From a virus, in the IMG/VR virus record IMGVR_UViG_3300018954_000017, positions 1 to 64,000 of that record: DNA of 64,000 nt. One strand, 5' to 3'. Positions within the stretch are counted from its first letter, which is position 1, and every line of letters begins with the position of its first letter. A program made the position numbers and the translations under genes. Shown here in pieces: positions 1 through 9,282 of the stretch. Below the pieces are notes generated by a model. That model worked only from the letters and a program-made list of their open reading frames with translations. It searched no databases and was not told the origin of the DNA.

Positions 1-420
1 GAGTTGGGCAGATTGAAGAAAGATTTCTCGTAGATCACGCGCTCGGTCGCTTGGGCTTAACCTCTTCACTAAGGTTACGAGGTTAGCCCGTCTCCGTCGC
101 TTAATAGACTCGTTTTGCTCACGCCTCCGTAGAGAAATGCAGGTTTGTTCGCTATTGCTCACGGAGCAAAGCTGACCTAACTTACCATCATCGTCTTAAA
201 GATCTAGAACAAGGGCTAGTCTATTAACTCGGAAAATAGACACGTAAACTACCCGTGCAGAAGATGTTGGATCGGTGTAGATCTTTTAAATACGATTTCG
301 CCCCCGCAAATTTCGCCTCAGAGCCGCGCAGACCGATGAACCAGCCAATCCCACCACTTACCCCGTAGACACCGCTTACTGCCGCACCCAGGCACATTTC
401 CCGCTAAGTTTACGCTAGCG
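1..420 (+). ncRNA. Candidate structured RNA element, copy 1 (5' end cut)
   Basis: Noncoding, no recognised RNA family. Positions 181-300 closely match 26146-26265 and 35044-35162; the 44-base core 257-300 differs from them at only one to three positions. Predicted pairings: TTAAAGATCTA (196-206) with TAGATCTTTTAA (278-289); GTCTATT (219-225) with AATAGAC (235-241). A hairpin peculiar to this copy is GGGCTTAACCTC (53-64) with GAGGTTAGCCC (79-89). A C-rich, G-poor tail follows (about 330-420). The first bases match the inside of copies 2 and 3, so the window starts within the element. It lies upstream of the tail-fibre operon. RNA status is inferred; a DNA role such as an origin or packaging site is possible. 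Confidence 0.45.
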
Positions 421-533
421 TCCCTCTGGTGACCTCAGTTGCCGCAGAGTTCTTTAGATTGCTGCGAAAAACCCCACATTGCTTTTTGGTAAGAGGGTGC
501 AAAGTAGAGGTGTATTGAAATCTTTATTTTTAA

Positions 534-2618
534 ATGGCACTAATCACGTCGCGACCTAAAAGCACAACGACAGTGGATGGCTTGCCTCTCGCGTATCAAC
601 TGTTTACCGAGGGCAACTATGTTCCCTTGGTAGTAGAAGTTGAACGAACAACTATTACCGACGATTTGACGGATTCAATCGTGGTCTTTAGTGCTAGTGG
701 GGGGAATGGTAACGAATACTACATTTCTAAGTCGTCAGAATATCCTGGTCAGATCTCACTGATTAGCATCACCAACGATCGCATTAAAGCTCTTGTAAAG
801 TTGGTAAAAGAGGACACACTGTTCTTTCTAGACAATGTGACCAATTTTCAGTATTCGGTTGGACTGAAAACCAATTTGGGTTTGATGGAGCTGGAACGTG
901 GGTACTTTAATGTGAATCCGAGCATTGCTCTCGGCAAACTTTCGCAAGCACCTGTACCTGATGCCCCTCCAGTTATCGAATTGATAGCTCCCCAATCCAA
1001 CCAAAAACTTTTTGTCAACAAGCCTGTCAAATTATTGGCGAAAGCTTCAGATCTTGGCGGTGGCATTGAGAAAGTCGATTTTTATGCTAACGAGATCAAG
1101 ATCGGCACCAATAGTTCGTACTCTCAAAAGGGTACTTGGGACTTTCGATATAATCCAACTCAAGCGGGTTCTGTTACTTTTTACGCAATTGCAACTGATA
1201 GCAGCGGATACACGAGCAAAAGCAATGCCGTAGCGGTTAGTGTAGACCCGGAACCAATCACTCCTACCGCAAACTTCAGTTTCTCTCCTCTTATGGGTTC
1301 AGCGCCGCTGTCAGTGACGTTCACCAATACTTCTGTGAATGCCTCTAGCTATTCCTGGAATTTTGGTGACGGAACTGCTGTTTCTACTGCCATTGCGCCA
1401 ACGCATATCTACCAGGTTTCTGGCAATTACACAATTACTTTGACGGCAACTAATACCTATGGCAGTGTTTCGATTACCAAAGTCATTACGGTTGATGTTG
1501 CAACAAATCAGCCTCCAACCATTAGCGTTACCAATCCTACAAATAATTCAAACATTACTGTAGGACAACAGGTAGCATTAACTGCAACAGCAAGCGATGG
1601 CGACGGAAGTATCAGTAGCGTTCAATTTAAAGTCAACAATACTAATCTGGGATCGCCAATCACTTCTTCGCCGTATACAACCTCTTGGACGCCTAGTGTT
1701 GCAGGTAGCTATACGATTACAGCAGTAGCAACGGATAATTTGGGCTTGACTGCTACTAGTACAGGAGTAGCAACAAATGTCACCGCTCCTGTAAATCAGG
1801 CTCCTGTTATCAGTGTGACTGCTCCAGCTAACAATGCCAGCTTGACAACCAATCAGGCTGTGACTTTGACGGCAACAGCAAACGATCCCGATGGTACAAT
1901 TGCTTTAGTCCAATTCAAGGTTAATGGAGTCAATCTTAACGCTCCGGTAACCACATCCCCTTACACAACCTCCTGGACACCAACGTTGGCTGGTAATTAC
2001 ACGATTACAGCAACCGCAACGGATAATGGTGGCACAAGCACGACCAGTGCTGCTATAGCTGTTGTTGCAGCCGCACCCACTATACCTGTGCCTACAGTAG
2101 CAATTGCATCAGCAGTTCCTAGTGCTGGTATGATTAGCATTCCTATTACACTATCAGCAACCGCAAGTATTAGTGGTGACACTTTGACTGGTACTCAGTT
2201 CAAGGTCAACAACAGTAACCAAGGTACACTCCAGACCGGAGGCACACCTTCCGTATCTTGGACTCCTACTGCAAAAGGCGTGTATTCAATCACTGCAACA
2301 GCAACAGGATCTCAAGGCGGGTCAACTACCAGTGCTGTTAAATCTATTCAAGCTTTTGATACAAAAGCTACTGGAGGTGGGGCTAGTGCTGCCGGAGCGT
2401 CTTTAGGGGCTGCAAGTGCAGATTACATCTTGTATGACAACAATCAGTCTGCTGGGGGAAATGCTGCCACTATGAACTTGTTTGTGGGTGGGAGCCAAAT
2501 AGGAGCATTCAACTTCCCTGACGCGGCATATGTGGGCAAACCGTTTGCCTATTTCTATGCTGCAACTAATACGTTGTATACCAAAACGATAGCCGCAGGA
2601 ACGGTCAATTTACCATAG
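534..2618 (+). CDS. Virion surface / tail-fibre protein with PKD and Ig-like domains
   Basis: 694 aa. An N-terminal region of about 140 aa with no family I recognise is followed by an Ig-like unit (about 145-235), a PKD domain (about 240-320, with the hallmark WNFGDG) and three Ig-like repeats (about 325-610), several sharing the pattern VQFKVN..L. The C-terminus is Gly/Ala-rich and then compact. PKD and Ig repeats on phage virions typically act as surface adhesion modules that bind carbohydrates weakly. First gene of a tightly packed plus-strand fibre operon; the next gene starts on the base after its stop. No signal peptide, as expected for a virion protein. A tail fibre or a decorated tail-tip protein are both possible. 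Confidence 0.75.
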   Translation: MALITSRPKSTTTVDGLPLAYQLFTEGNYVPLVVEVERTTITDDLTDSIVVFSASGGNGNEYYISKSSEYPGQISLISITNDRIKALVKLVKEDTLFFLDNVTNFQYSVGLKTNLGLMELERGYFNVNPSIALGKLSQAPVPDAPPVIELIAPQSNQKLFVNKPVKLLAKASDLGGGIEKVDFYANEIKIGTNSSYSQKGTWDFRYNPTQAGSVTFYAIATDSSGYTSKSNAVAVSVDPEPITPTANFSFSPLMGSAPLSVTFTNTSVNASSYSWNFGDGTAVSTAIAPTHIYQVSGNYTITLTATNTYGSVSITKVITVDVATNQPPTISVTNPTNNSNITVGQQVALTATASDGDGSISSVQFKVNNTNLGSPITSSPYTTSWTPSVAGSYTITAVATDNLGLTATSTGVATNVTAPVNQAPVISVTAPANNASLTTNQAVTLTATANDPDGTIALVQFKVNGVNLNAPVTTSPYTTSWTPTLAGNYTITATATDNGGTSTTSAAIAVVAAAPTIPVPTVAIASAVPSAGMISIPITLSATASISGDTLTGTQFKVNNSNQGTLQTGGTPSVSWTPTAKGVYSITATATGSQGGSTTSAVKSIQAFDTKATGGGASAAGASLGAASADYILYDNNQSAGGNAATMNLFVGGSQIGAFNFPDAAYVGKPFAYFYAATNTLYTKTIAAGTVNLP

Positions 2619-2972
2619 ATGGCAAACCTTACTAGTGGTATCCAAAGATACGGAACAAATTACACTCCTACCGTAGTGCCTTGTACAGGAAGCCCTTTTG
2701 ATGTTGCTGGGACAACAATTTATATCTTGGATACTACAGGAGGATTAAAATCTTGGGCGTCAGGTAGAGCATCGTTTTTGAACAATTTAGGGGGTTCAAG
2801 TAAAGATGAGATCCCTCCATACACCGCCTTTTTAGTTTTACCAGGAGGCACGATTGTGACAGATGATAGTAAGCTTTCGTTTGGCACACCGATAGTTGGT
2901 GCTACTGGTGGGATTTTTATCGATGTACCAATAGAAGAAAATTTAAGAGCATTAGGAGTTTTTGAATCATGA
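2619..2972 (+). CDS. Small fibre-operon structural protein, unknown
   Basis: 117 aa; ATG follows the upstream stop codon with no gap, implying translational coupling. Rich in Gly, Thr and Ser, with predicted beta character and no membrane segment. I recognise no domain. Its position between a PKD-type fibre protein and a giant fibre protein suggests a virion tail-tip or fibre-associated subunit or fibre chaperone. That role is inferred from context only. Confidence 0.6.
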   Translation: MANLTSGIQRYGTNYTPTVVPCTGSPFDVAGTTIYILDTTGGLKSWASGRASFLNNLGGSSKDEIPPYTAFLVLPGGTIVTDDSKLSFGTPIVGATGGIFIDVPIEENLRALGVFES

Positions 2973-3409
2973 GTATCTCAATTAACGGTCGCAAATATGC
3001 AGGATCTGGTGATGGCACCACAACAGATTTGAAGCCTCGTCAGGATGTTGATCTTGTCTCATTCCCACCCACAAGTTTAGATGGCAACGGAAACCTTAAG
3101 GTGGCGACTGTTACTCTTGCAACAATGGGAACATTTGCCGACAAAAGTGGCAGTACGAGCGCAACACCGAACACAGCCGCTCCTATTATGGCTGCAAATG
3201 CCAACCGGACGAGCTGGTATATTCAAAATATCAGTGATCAGCTCATAGTCTTGCTCTATGGTACTGTTGCCTTTAGGGTTTTGTATCCTGGACAGTCACA
3301 TTATGTTGGTATTGCCGACATGAGAGATGTTGACAAGGGAATTATTAACTCGAAATGTGCAGTAGCTTCTGCATCCTTTTACGCGAACGATACTACGGCA
3401 GGAGCTTAA
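2969..3409 (+). CDS. Fibre-operon structural protein, unknown
   Basis: 146 aa; its ATG overlaps the previous stop by 4 bp (ATGA). The centre (about 75-115) contains a YIQN..D.LIVLLYG pattern and then YPGQSHY, a beta-sandwich-like stretch of the kind often seen in small phage surface or trimming proteins. No catalytic motif. Probably co-translated with the neighbouring tail-fibre genes; a virion role is inferred from context. Confidence 0.6.
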   Translation: MSISINGRKYAGSGDGTTTDLKPRQDVDLVSFPPTSLDGNGNLKVATVTLATMGTFADKSGSTSATPNTAAPIMAANANRTSWYIQNISDQLIVLLYGTVAFRVLYPGQSHYVGIADMRDVDKGIINSKCAVASASFYANDTTAGA

Positions 3410-3411
3410 TC

Positions 3412-6400
3412 ATGCCTTCAAATTTAACCGAAAGATCTCCTCTTGCTGTATCTTTTCAACAGTCTTTTCCTTATTTTTCTCAAAAGCATTTGGAGAAAGC
3501 TGTAACGGCAATTTCTTTAGCCTCTATTGATTTTCCTAGTTACAGTCCAATAGCAATTTTGCATCTTCTCAGACGGGGCAAGTTATGGGTTTCTTTACGA
3601 GAGTCTAAGGTTTACAAAAGTAATGGGACTCCTGTTGTAGTAGATGGGATTTCTGATACCTCCTTCACACAAATACGTGACAGCATAAATAATACTTTGC
3701 TGACAGGTGTGGGCGGAGGTTGCAATATCTTTGACTATGCTTCAAAGATCAATGGCACGACATACAATGCTAATCTAAACTTTCTAGTAAATAGCACGTT
3801 TTCTTACATTTATGTTGGAGCTTCGTTTAGTGACTACGGCTATGAAACAACTAATCCTCTTCCTATTTATTTGCTGGGGGGATCTAGCACTACAGATTCG
3901 ACTTACTTTAAGTTGGGTCTAACTGCCAAAAACGTTCTTGACGTAGGTATCTCAACTGCCGCTAAAGTAAGTGCGACTGTCACTATTGATACAAACGAAC
4001 GCGACGAACCCTTCATACTCAGTGGATCACTTTCAGACTCAAGTCTTAACATTTACAAAAACGAAACACTAGCTGGCTCTGTTGCTACAACAAGTAAAAT
4101 AACAAGTTTTCCTGATGCTCAGGTCTTTCCAAGGTGGTACGGATATTGCAACGATGTTTTTCTGGCGACTCCGGCTTACACGGATGCTGAATTACAAGTC
4201 GTACGAAGATTTTTCGCGTACTTCAACAGTTTTGAAAGATACAGACCCGATATTTACAAAACTTCTTCCTATCTAAAAGAAGCCAAGCAATACAATTTTC
4301 TGGGTGGCATAGGGAATAATGCCAGTGATCTTCGCAAGTCTACACAATATAGCATCACCGGAATTAGTGCAGACAGTGATGGTAGTGGGAATTTGTATGG
4401 TACGGCTCCGTACAATGAGCTTGGACGGGCTTTTATATTTAAAAATGGTGCAGTTGATAGATACTCGTATGGCAACTTCGGTGGCAGTGCAACTGCATCT
4501 GATGCTAATTATATTTATTATGCATACGGTAGTTTTGCTAACGGCACTATTACTTATGGAGTCATTAGAGTTTCTAAAACTACTAGATTGACTGTAGATT
4601 TTACCAGCGCTGGTACAGTGATTCCTGTTTGTACTAAAACGGGAACAGGATTTGATTATCAGACCGCTATCACTGGTATGACAGTTAGCGGAACTGAACT
4701 TTTTGTAGTTGATCCTATCAATGCAAAGATTAAGGTATACGACACAACTACGGGGTCTTTCTTTAGGGACTGGACACCAGAAGCGGCACCTATACGAATT
4801 AGAAAGGATGCAACTGGTAATATTTGGTCTATACTCGCCAACGGTAAAGTTATAAGATACTCTCCTACTGGAGCAATTCAAAAAACTATTACAGGTTTAT
4901 CTCAACCATCTGGGATTGCAGTCAACGGAAACACCTTGTACGTTGCAACAAATGACCTGAAAACTATTAGGGTTTTTGATGTTTCGGTTGAACCATCTGT
5001 TCAAATCGGAACATTAGGAAAATCCCTATTTGACAGTTCTCGTTTGCCTGCTGATATTGGGCGATGTGCTCCCGGCTACTTTCGGTATATTACCGATATT
5101 GCTACAGACGGTACAAACCTCTACGTAGTTGACTGTAAGCCACTAGGAACAGATATCTTTATCGGCGTTCAAGTGACTTCATATTTACTTAGCAACTTTT
5201 CTATGAATTGGATGTGCTACGGTCACCTGTTCACGGAATCTGCGGGATTTGATGACGGAAACGTTCAAATAGTCTACGGTCGGACACACAAATATTCTAT
5301 TAACCCTGGTGATATCACCAGGAATGCAATAGTTGCTTGCACAATAAATTTGGACAAGTATCCAAATGACGAAAGAATTGAGGGATTTGGGAGTAATTCA
5401 GAAGTTGTAGCTTTAGCTGGCAGACGTTTTCTGATTACCAGAATTCAGCAAAAACTGTTAATGCATCGATTTAACCCAAGTACTGACGGTGAAGTCGCAA
5501 TTCCTTGTGTAACTTTCGATTTCCAGAACAAAACATATTGGAAAGACTCTCAAGGGGATGGACTAAAAACTTTAGATGAAGTTTCTTCTATATCATTTCC
5601 AGTTGCAACAGACGCAACAGCAGAGTTTGCACTAGATGGCTATGGCAATATTATTGTCATTTACCCTTCTTCCGGGTGTTTACAACTAATTCGTCTCACT
5701 GGATTTGATTCTTTTGGTATTCCCGTTTATCGCATATCTCCTATAGACGTGATTCCGCTACCTGTAGGTGATTTTTCAGCAATTACACGAGTATTTCATC
5801 AACGAAATAAAAATTATTTGTTTGTTGGTGGAAACAAAGTAGGTACTACCGGATCTGTTGATATCCGCTACATGGGAAACAAAGTTGTTAGGTATCTTTA
5901 TGACGGGATAACCATCAAAAAAGATACTGAGCTGGAACTGTACACAAACGCAAATTCACTAATATGTGACATTGCCGGATTTGACGATTATTTGTTTGTA
6001 GGTCATGTTCAAGACTATTCATTCTTTTCGATAGAAGCGACCAGTCAATGGCGTCTTTATGATCTAAAACAGAAAAAATTACTAACAAAACTGAATGCAA
6101 TCCCTACAAATTTAGATCAGAGTTGGCTAGATATCAATCATCCATTTAATATATTACAAGCCACAAAAGACTCTTTTTACATTTTACAAGAGAGTGTAGC
6201 AGGGATATACAACAGTTTGTATTACCTTTCATATGCAGATGTGGTTTTTGATGCGGTTACTTTGGATTTTATTGCCCGAATAAAAACTCAAGGAACCGAT
6301 GCTTCATTTGCTGCATTATTTCCGACGATTGTTGCAATAGATCGATTTGTAAAAGGGTGCAAAGCAGACGGATTTTGGGACGCTTTTTTGCAAATTTATG

Positions 6401-7017
6401 TTGGAGTTGGAAGTAGTCTAAATGAGATTTTGGTTAGTCTCATTTATGACACTGTTCCAAGCAATATTGCTTTTAATTTTACTGCAAATGACTACTATCC
6501 CTTAAAGGGTTTACAGGGAGGTGCTTCTAAATATATCAATACAGGTTTGGCTATTAATAAATTAGCTGCAAATAATGGATTTATGAGCGCTTTTGTAAGT
6601 GCCAATACAAATCTAAACACTTATGGAATGATATTAGGACATAATGGGCTACCTAGATTGTATACTAGGTCAGACGGTGTTACTGGTTTTAGTTATAACA
6701 ATATTCTGAATTTTGAAATAGCCACAGCCATCAACGGAGAACCAGGAGAAGGTTTGTATACGGCAAATGCTATTCCTGGTAGAAACACCTCCTGGAAAAA
6801 CAAAAGATTGATTAGCAGTTTGACGGCAGTTCCAGACCCATTTACAATCACTCAGTCCTTATTCCTATATGCCCAAAATGGATTCGGAACTCCAAATGTT
6901 TATTTTGATGGTACTATCTCATTTGCTGCTTTTGGAAAACGAGGACTTACTGATGCAGAAATGGCAAAGTATTATGATCGTGTCGTGGCTCTTCAAAAGG
7001 ATTTAGGAAGAGCCTAA
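3412..7017 (+). CDS. Large receptor-binding / tail-fibre protein
   Basis: 1201 aa from the ATG at 3412, two bases after the previous stop; a longer frame from 3355 would overlap the upstream gene and is less likely. About residues 60-270 resemble a concanavalin/LamG-type beta sandwich. Residues about 300-560 contain NHL/beta-propeller-like repeats (patterns such as GIAVNGNTLYVA and DLKTIRVFDV). The C-terminal 170 residues again look LamG-like and end with a short helix. Such modular beta proteins serve as host-recognition fibres. It is the last gene of the plus-strand block before a convergent terminator. Fibre assignment is good; the receptor is unknown. Confidence 0.7.
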   Translation: MPSNLTERSPLAVSFQQSFPYFSQKHLEKAVTAISLASIDFPSYSPIAILHLLRRGKLWVSLRESKVYKSNGTPVVVDGISDTSFTQIRDSINNTLLTGVGGGCNIFDYASKINGTTYNANLNFLVNSTFSYIYVGASFSDYGYETTNPLPIYLLGGSSTTDSTYFKLGLTAKNVLDVGISTAAKVSATVTIDTNERDEPFILSGSLSDSSLNIYKNETLAGSVATTSKITSFPDAQVFPRWYGYCNDVFLATPAYTDAELQVVRRFFAYFNSFERYRPDIYKTSSYLKEAKQYNFLGGIGNNASDLRKSTQYSITGISADSDGSGNLYGTAPYNELGRAFIFKNGAVDRYSYGNFGGSATASDANYIYYAYGSFANGTITYGVIRVSKTTRLTVDFTSAGTVIPVCTKTGTGFDYQTAITGMTVSGTELFVVDPINAKIKVYDTTTGSFFRDWTPEAAPIRIRKDATGNIWSILANGKVIRYSPTGAIQKTITGLSQPSGIAVNGNTLYVATNDLKTIRVFDVSVEPSVQIGTLGKSLFDSSRLPADIGRCAPGYFRYITDIATDGTNLYVVDCKPLGTDIFIGVQVTSYLLSNFSMNWMCYGHLFTESAGFDDGNVQIVYGRTHKYSINPGDITRNAIVACTINLDKYPNDERIEGFGSNSEVVALAGRRFLITRIQQKLLMHRFNPSTDGEVAIPCVTFDFQNKTYWKDSQGDGLKTLDEVSSISFPVATDATAEFALDGYGNIIVIYPSSGCLQLIRLTGFDSFGIPVYRISPIDVIPLPVGDFSAITRVFHQRNKNYLFVGGNKVGTTGSVDIRYMGNKVVRYLYDGITIKKDTELELYTNANSLICDIAGFDDYLFVGHVQDYSFFSIEATSQWRLYDLKQKKLLTKLNAIPTNLDQSWLDINHPFNILQATKDSFYILQESVAGIYNSLYYLSYADVVFDAVTLDFIARIKTQGTDASFAALFPTIVAIDRFVKGCKADGFWDAFLQIYVGVGSSLNEILVSLIYDTVPSNIAFNFTANDYYPLKGLQGGASKYINTGLAINKLAANNGFMSAFVSANTNLNTYGMILGHNGLPRLYTRSDGVTGFSYNNILNFEIATAINGEPGEGLYTANAIPGRNTSWKNKRLISSLTAVPDPFTITQSLFLYAQNGFGTPNVYFDGTISFAAFGKRGLTDAEMAKYYDRVVALQKDLGRA

Positions 7018-7019
7018 AA

Positions 7020-7055
7020 CTAACGGCTCTCAGTGATATATTTGGGAGCCGTTAA
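7020..7055. terminator. Bidirectional terminator hairpin
   Basis: TAACGGCTC (7021-7029) pairs with GAGCCGTTA (7046-7054) between convergent genes ending at 7017 (+) and 7057 (-). AT-rich flanks follow on both sides. It probably stops both the fibre operon and the primase-like operon. Confidence 0.7.
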
Positions 7056-7056
7056 A

Positions 7057-7899
7057 CTAAAAATTTAATTTTGTGTTTTTCATTTCATTTGCAACAGCCG
7101 ACAAAAGCTCTACGTTAGCTTCATTTGCTTGCACCCAATCTGCTATGTCGAACCCTTCTTGAATATCACTCCAAATGCGCCGAGGATCGACTACAACTAG
7201 CTTAAACTTGTCTTTAGGTAACACTGGCAGGCTACAGACTTCCCAAAGTTTTTGCGCCTTCTTGAAACCTGGTATATCTAAGTCACTCCAGTAAACCATT
7301 CCGCGCACTCCTGCTGACTTTAGCTGCACAATAGTTGCCATAAGGTCTACCGGAGTCCACGAGGAACCTTGCCAAGTTATAGCAACAAGTCCAAGCAATC
7401 GCGCATACTCAACGCACTTCTCTCCCTCAACACCAAGTATCCACTTCCCAGACGCTTGGTGTATTTCGTTAGCTCGATACGGTAGCCACAATTGCTTGCC
7501 TTTGCCACGAGTACCGTTGCAATAGGGTATTGTAAATTTGTTGTCACCTTCGTAGTAGCGGTGGACTCGACATGAGTTACTGTAGTCATACCAAGTCTCG
7601 TTAGCTAAGTCAGCTTGAACGGGTGACGAGAATGTTGCCAGATCAATTTCTTCGTCTATGAATGCAGGCTGAAACTTCTTGATTATTGTCGGTTTATATC
7701 GTCTGATTGCCGCCCCGGTGTCCCCCAGAGCCTCTCGAATATCAACACTAGGGCATTCAGTCGTCCAGCAACTATAGGCTCCTGTGGCTTTACTGATGGT
7801 CAATCGCTTGCCACTACAGACGGGGCACTCGCAAGCGTATTCAGTTGGAAGGTCTGAAATAATTGTCAGTTGATCGAGATGATTGAGTATTGACCACAT
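7057..7899 (-). CDS. Primase-like protein: zinc finger plus Toprim domain
   Basis: 280 aa. A zinc-binding finger near the N-terminus (C25-x2-C28 ... C44-x4-C49) precedes a Toprim-like domain with the conserved EGEK element (158-161) and a later SDLD acidic pair (D206, D208). These are the metal-binding positions of Toprim primases. No helicase motor follows, so this is a stand-alone primase or Toprim nuclease rather than a gp4-type primase-helicase. It is the last gene of a minus-strand operon that starts with two SSB genes, consistent with phage DNA replication. Lagging-strand priming is an inference. Confidence 0.7.
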   Translation of the reverse strand: MWSILNHLDQLTIISDLPTEYACECPVCSGKRLTISKATGAYSCWTTECPSVDIREALGDTGAAIRRYKPTIIKKFQPAFIDEEIDLATFSSPVQADLANETWYDYSNSCRVHRYYEGDNKFTIPYCNGTRGKGKQLWLPYRANEIHQASGKWILGVEGEKCVEYARLLGLVAITWQGSSWTPVDLMATIVQLKSAGVRGMVYWSDLDIPGFKKAQKLWEVCSLPVLPKDKFKLVVVDPRRIWSDIQEGFDIADWVQANEANVELLSAVANEMKNTKLNF

Positions 7900-7956
7900 G
7901 AAGACTCCGGTGGCGACGATAGGACAGCAGATGCACCTGAAGTCAGTCTAGCAGAG

Positions 7957-8088
7957 TTATCTTTTCCGGTCGATACGACGAGAAATTACACAGTATCCTT
8001 CATAAGTTCCACCTGATTCCAGATGTTCACATAAAGCCTGTGATTGCACTCGACCATCATCTAAATTGAATTGTTGATCAGTAATCAT
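7957..8088 (-). CDS. Small hypothetical protein
   Basis: 43 aa, N-terminus MITDQQFNLD. The ATG overlaps the stop of the upstream gene as TAATG, a typical reinitiation arrangement, which is the main reason to call it. No domain recognised; the C-terminus is basic. Lies between the replication-operon small genes and the Toprim gene. Confidence 0.5.
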   Translation of the reverse strand: MITDQQFNLDDGRVQSQALCEHLESGGTYEGYCVISRRIDRKR

Positions 8089-8402
8089 TACCAAGACTCC
8101 ACCACTTTGTTGTTTCCATCAACCTTGCACCAATACGACCAGAGCGGATCTGTAAACGGTATTGATTGCATAAATGGCAAACTTTTGATATGACTCACCC
8201 AATCCAGTGGCACTCCCGGAAACACCAAGTCTGCCTCATCTCCCCAGACCTCTAAGTCGCCTTGTTCTAATGCTGCAATTTCCGCATCACTCAAGTCAAA
8301 CTCTAGCCTGCCATAGCCACCACGAGTAACTACAGTAGCTTTGGAGCGATCTACATAGTAGCCACCAGATTGAGCCGGGATGAAAATAATCTTTGTTATC
8401 AC
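8088..8402 (-). CDS. Hypothetical protein of the SSB/primase operon
   Basis: 104 aa, starting at GTG 8402, which overlaps the stop of the preceding 38-aa gene (GTGA). Acidic, with several Trp residues and an amphipathic start (MITKIIFIPAQ). No family recognised. Tight coupling on both sides supports that it is translated. Confidence 0.6.
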   Translation of the reverse strand: MITKIIFIPAQSGGYYVDRSKATVVTRGGYGRLEFDLSDAEIAALEQGDLEVWGDEADLVFPGVPLDWVSHIKSLPFMQSIPFTDPLWSYWCKVDGNNKVVESW

Positions 8403-8515
8403 ACTTCCTCCACTGTTCTTAGTATCCTTGCAATTGTCACTACAGCGTCAAATGTTTGCTTTAGCTCCCGCCAATTTTCATCTTCTCGATTGAATCGAGA
8501 TTGAACTGTTCTCAT
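8399..8515 (-). CDS. Very small hypothetical protein
   Basis: 38 aa, helical and charged, N-terminus MRTVQSRFNRED. Supported mainly by the GTGA overlap with the next gene start at 8402. No domain recognised. Possibly a leader cistron that sets translation of the next gene. Confidence 0.4.
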   Translation of the reverse strand: MRTVQSRFNREDENWRELKQTFDAVVTIARILRTVEEV

Positions 8516-8586
8516 AGCTAAACTCTGGTTTGATTAACTTGAGTCTGACCATAGCAGCCAATGTATTCATGAGTTTCACGATAGTA

Positions 8587-8772
8587 CTACCGCCAATCGA
8601 TAAACTCGTTAGCAACATAGAGACTAACATGACCGTAACCAATGTCTATCAACTGTATGGCTTCAGTATCCTTCAATGATGCCCAAGGTATAACAGCGCC
8701 TAAAAGCTCAATTACCTTGCCGCTCCAAACATTTGTGTAACCCCGCATCGCTACCTCCCTTTCAGTAGTCAT
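8587..8772 (-). CDS. Hypothetical protein
   Basis: 61 aa. Its start overlaps the stop of the upstream 59-aa gene (ATGA). An internal ATG (MRGYTNVW, eight codons in) is an alternative start. The sequence has a hydrophobic centre but no clear membrane helix. No family recognised. Confidence 0.5.
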   Translation of the reverse strand: MTTEREVAMRGYTNVWSGKVIELLGAVIPWASLKDTEAIQLIDIGYGHVSLYVANEFIDWR

Positions 8773-8948
8773 AGCCCCAACACCTCAAACTCTGTATCTT
8801 CACCAACTTGCCCCTCAAATGTCAACAGGTACTGCTGCGGATACAACTCAATAAACATCGGTGTTACATCTGTTACCGTTAGTACCCCTTTGCCGCTAGC
8901 GTAAACTACGAGCATTCCGGGTTTTAGGTCTTGCACTTTAACTTTCAT
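8769..8948 (-). CDS. Small beta-rich hypothetical protein
   Basis: 59 aa, N-terminus MKVKVQDLKPGMLVVY. The pattern of short strands around LKPGM is typical of small SH3-like barrels. It overlaps both neighbours (ATGA at 8769-8772 and an 11-bp overlap with the gene ending at 8938), which supports real translation. Function unknown. Confidence 0.55.
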   Translation of the reverse strand: MKVKVQDLKPGMLVVYASGKGVLTVTDVTPMFIELYPQQYLLTFEGQVGEDTEFEVLGL

Positions 8949-9279
8949 GGTTTACTACTTCAAGTGATTTATAGTCGCTCCAAGTCATTCGCAGTTTGTA
9001 TTCTGGCAGCTCTCTTGGATTTGAATAATTACGGAACTCTTTTCGTTTAAAACGAATCACAACACCTTTAGCCATTTGTGTATCTATGACACCGTATCCG
9101 GCAAGATAAAAATCGGCAAATGCAGGCAGTTGTGCTATAGCTTCAGCAGGAACTTGCACATGAGATCCGTCAAAATGTTCGTAACCTAAATTTTCAAAAA
9201 CCTCAGAATCTATGAGGATTTCAACTTTTGCAGCTCGATCTAGGTTAAGCTGGTTAAAATTCAGTGGAGCTAAAATCAT
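8938..9279 (-). CDS. Hypothetical protein
   Basis: 113 aa, N-terminus MILAPLNFNQLN, C-terminus basic then acidic. No family or motif recognised. It sits in the minus-strand replication operon with a 3-bp gap to the upstream gene, so it is probably expressed with the SSBs. Confidence 0.6.
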   Translation of the reverse strand: MILAPLNFNQLNLDRAAKVEILIDSEVFENLGYEHFDGSHVQVPAEAIAQLPAFADFYLAGYGVIDTQMAKGVVIRFKRKEFRNYSNPRELPEYKLRMTWSDYKSLEVVNHES

Positions 9280-9282
9280 AAC

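Noticed and set aside
1-420. tRNA, tmRNA, RNase P or group I/II intron for the structured element
   Set aside because: I could not find the acceptor/anticodon arms, the RNase P P4 core or an intron domain V pattern; decided by eye, so a covariance search should confirm.
4273-4881. 202-aa minus-strand frame
   Set aside because: Antisense shadow of the large fibre gene.
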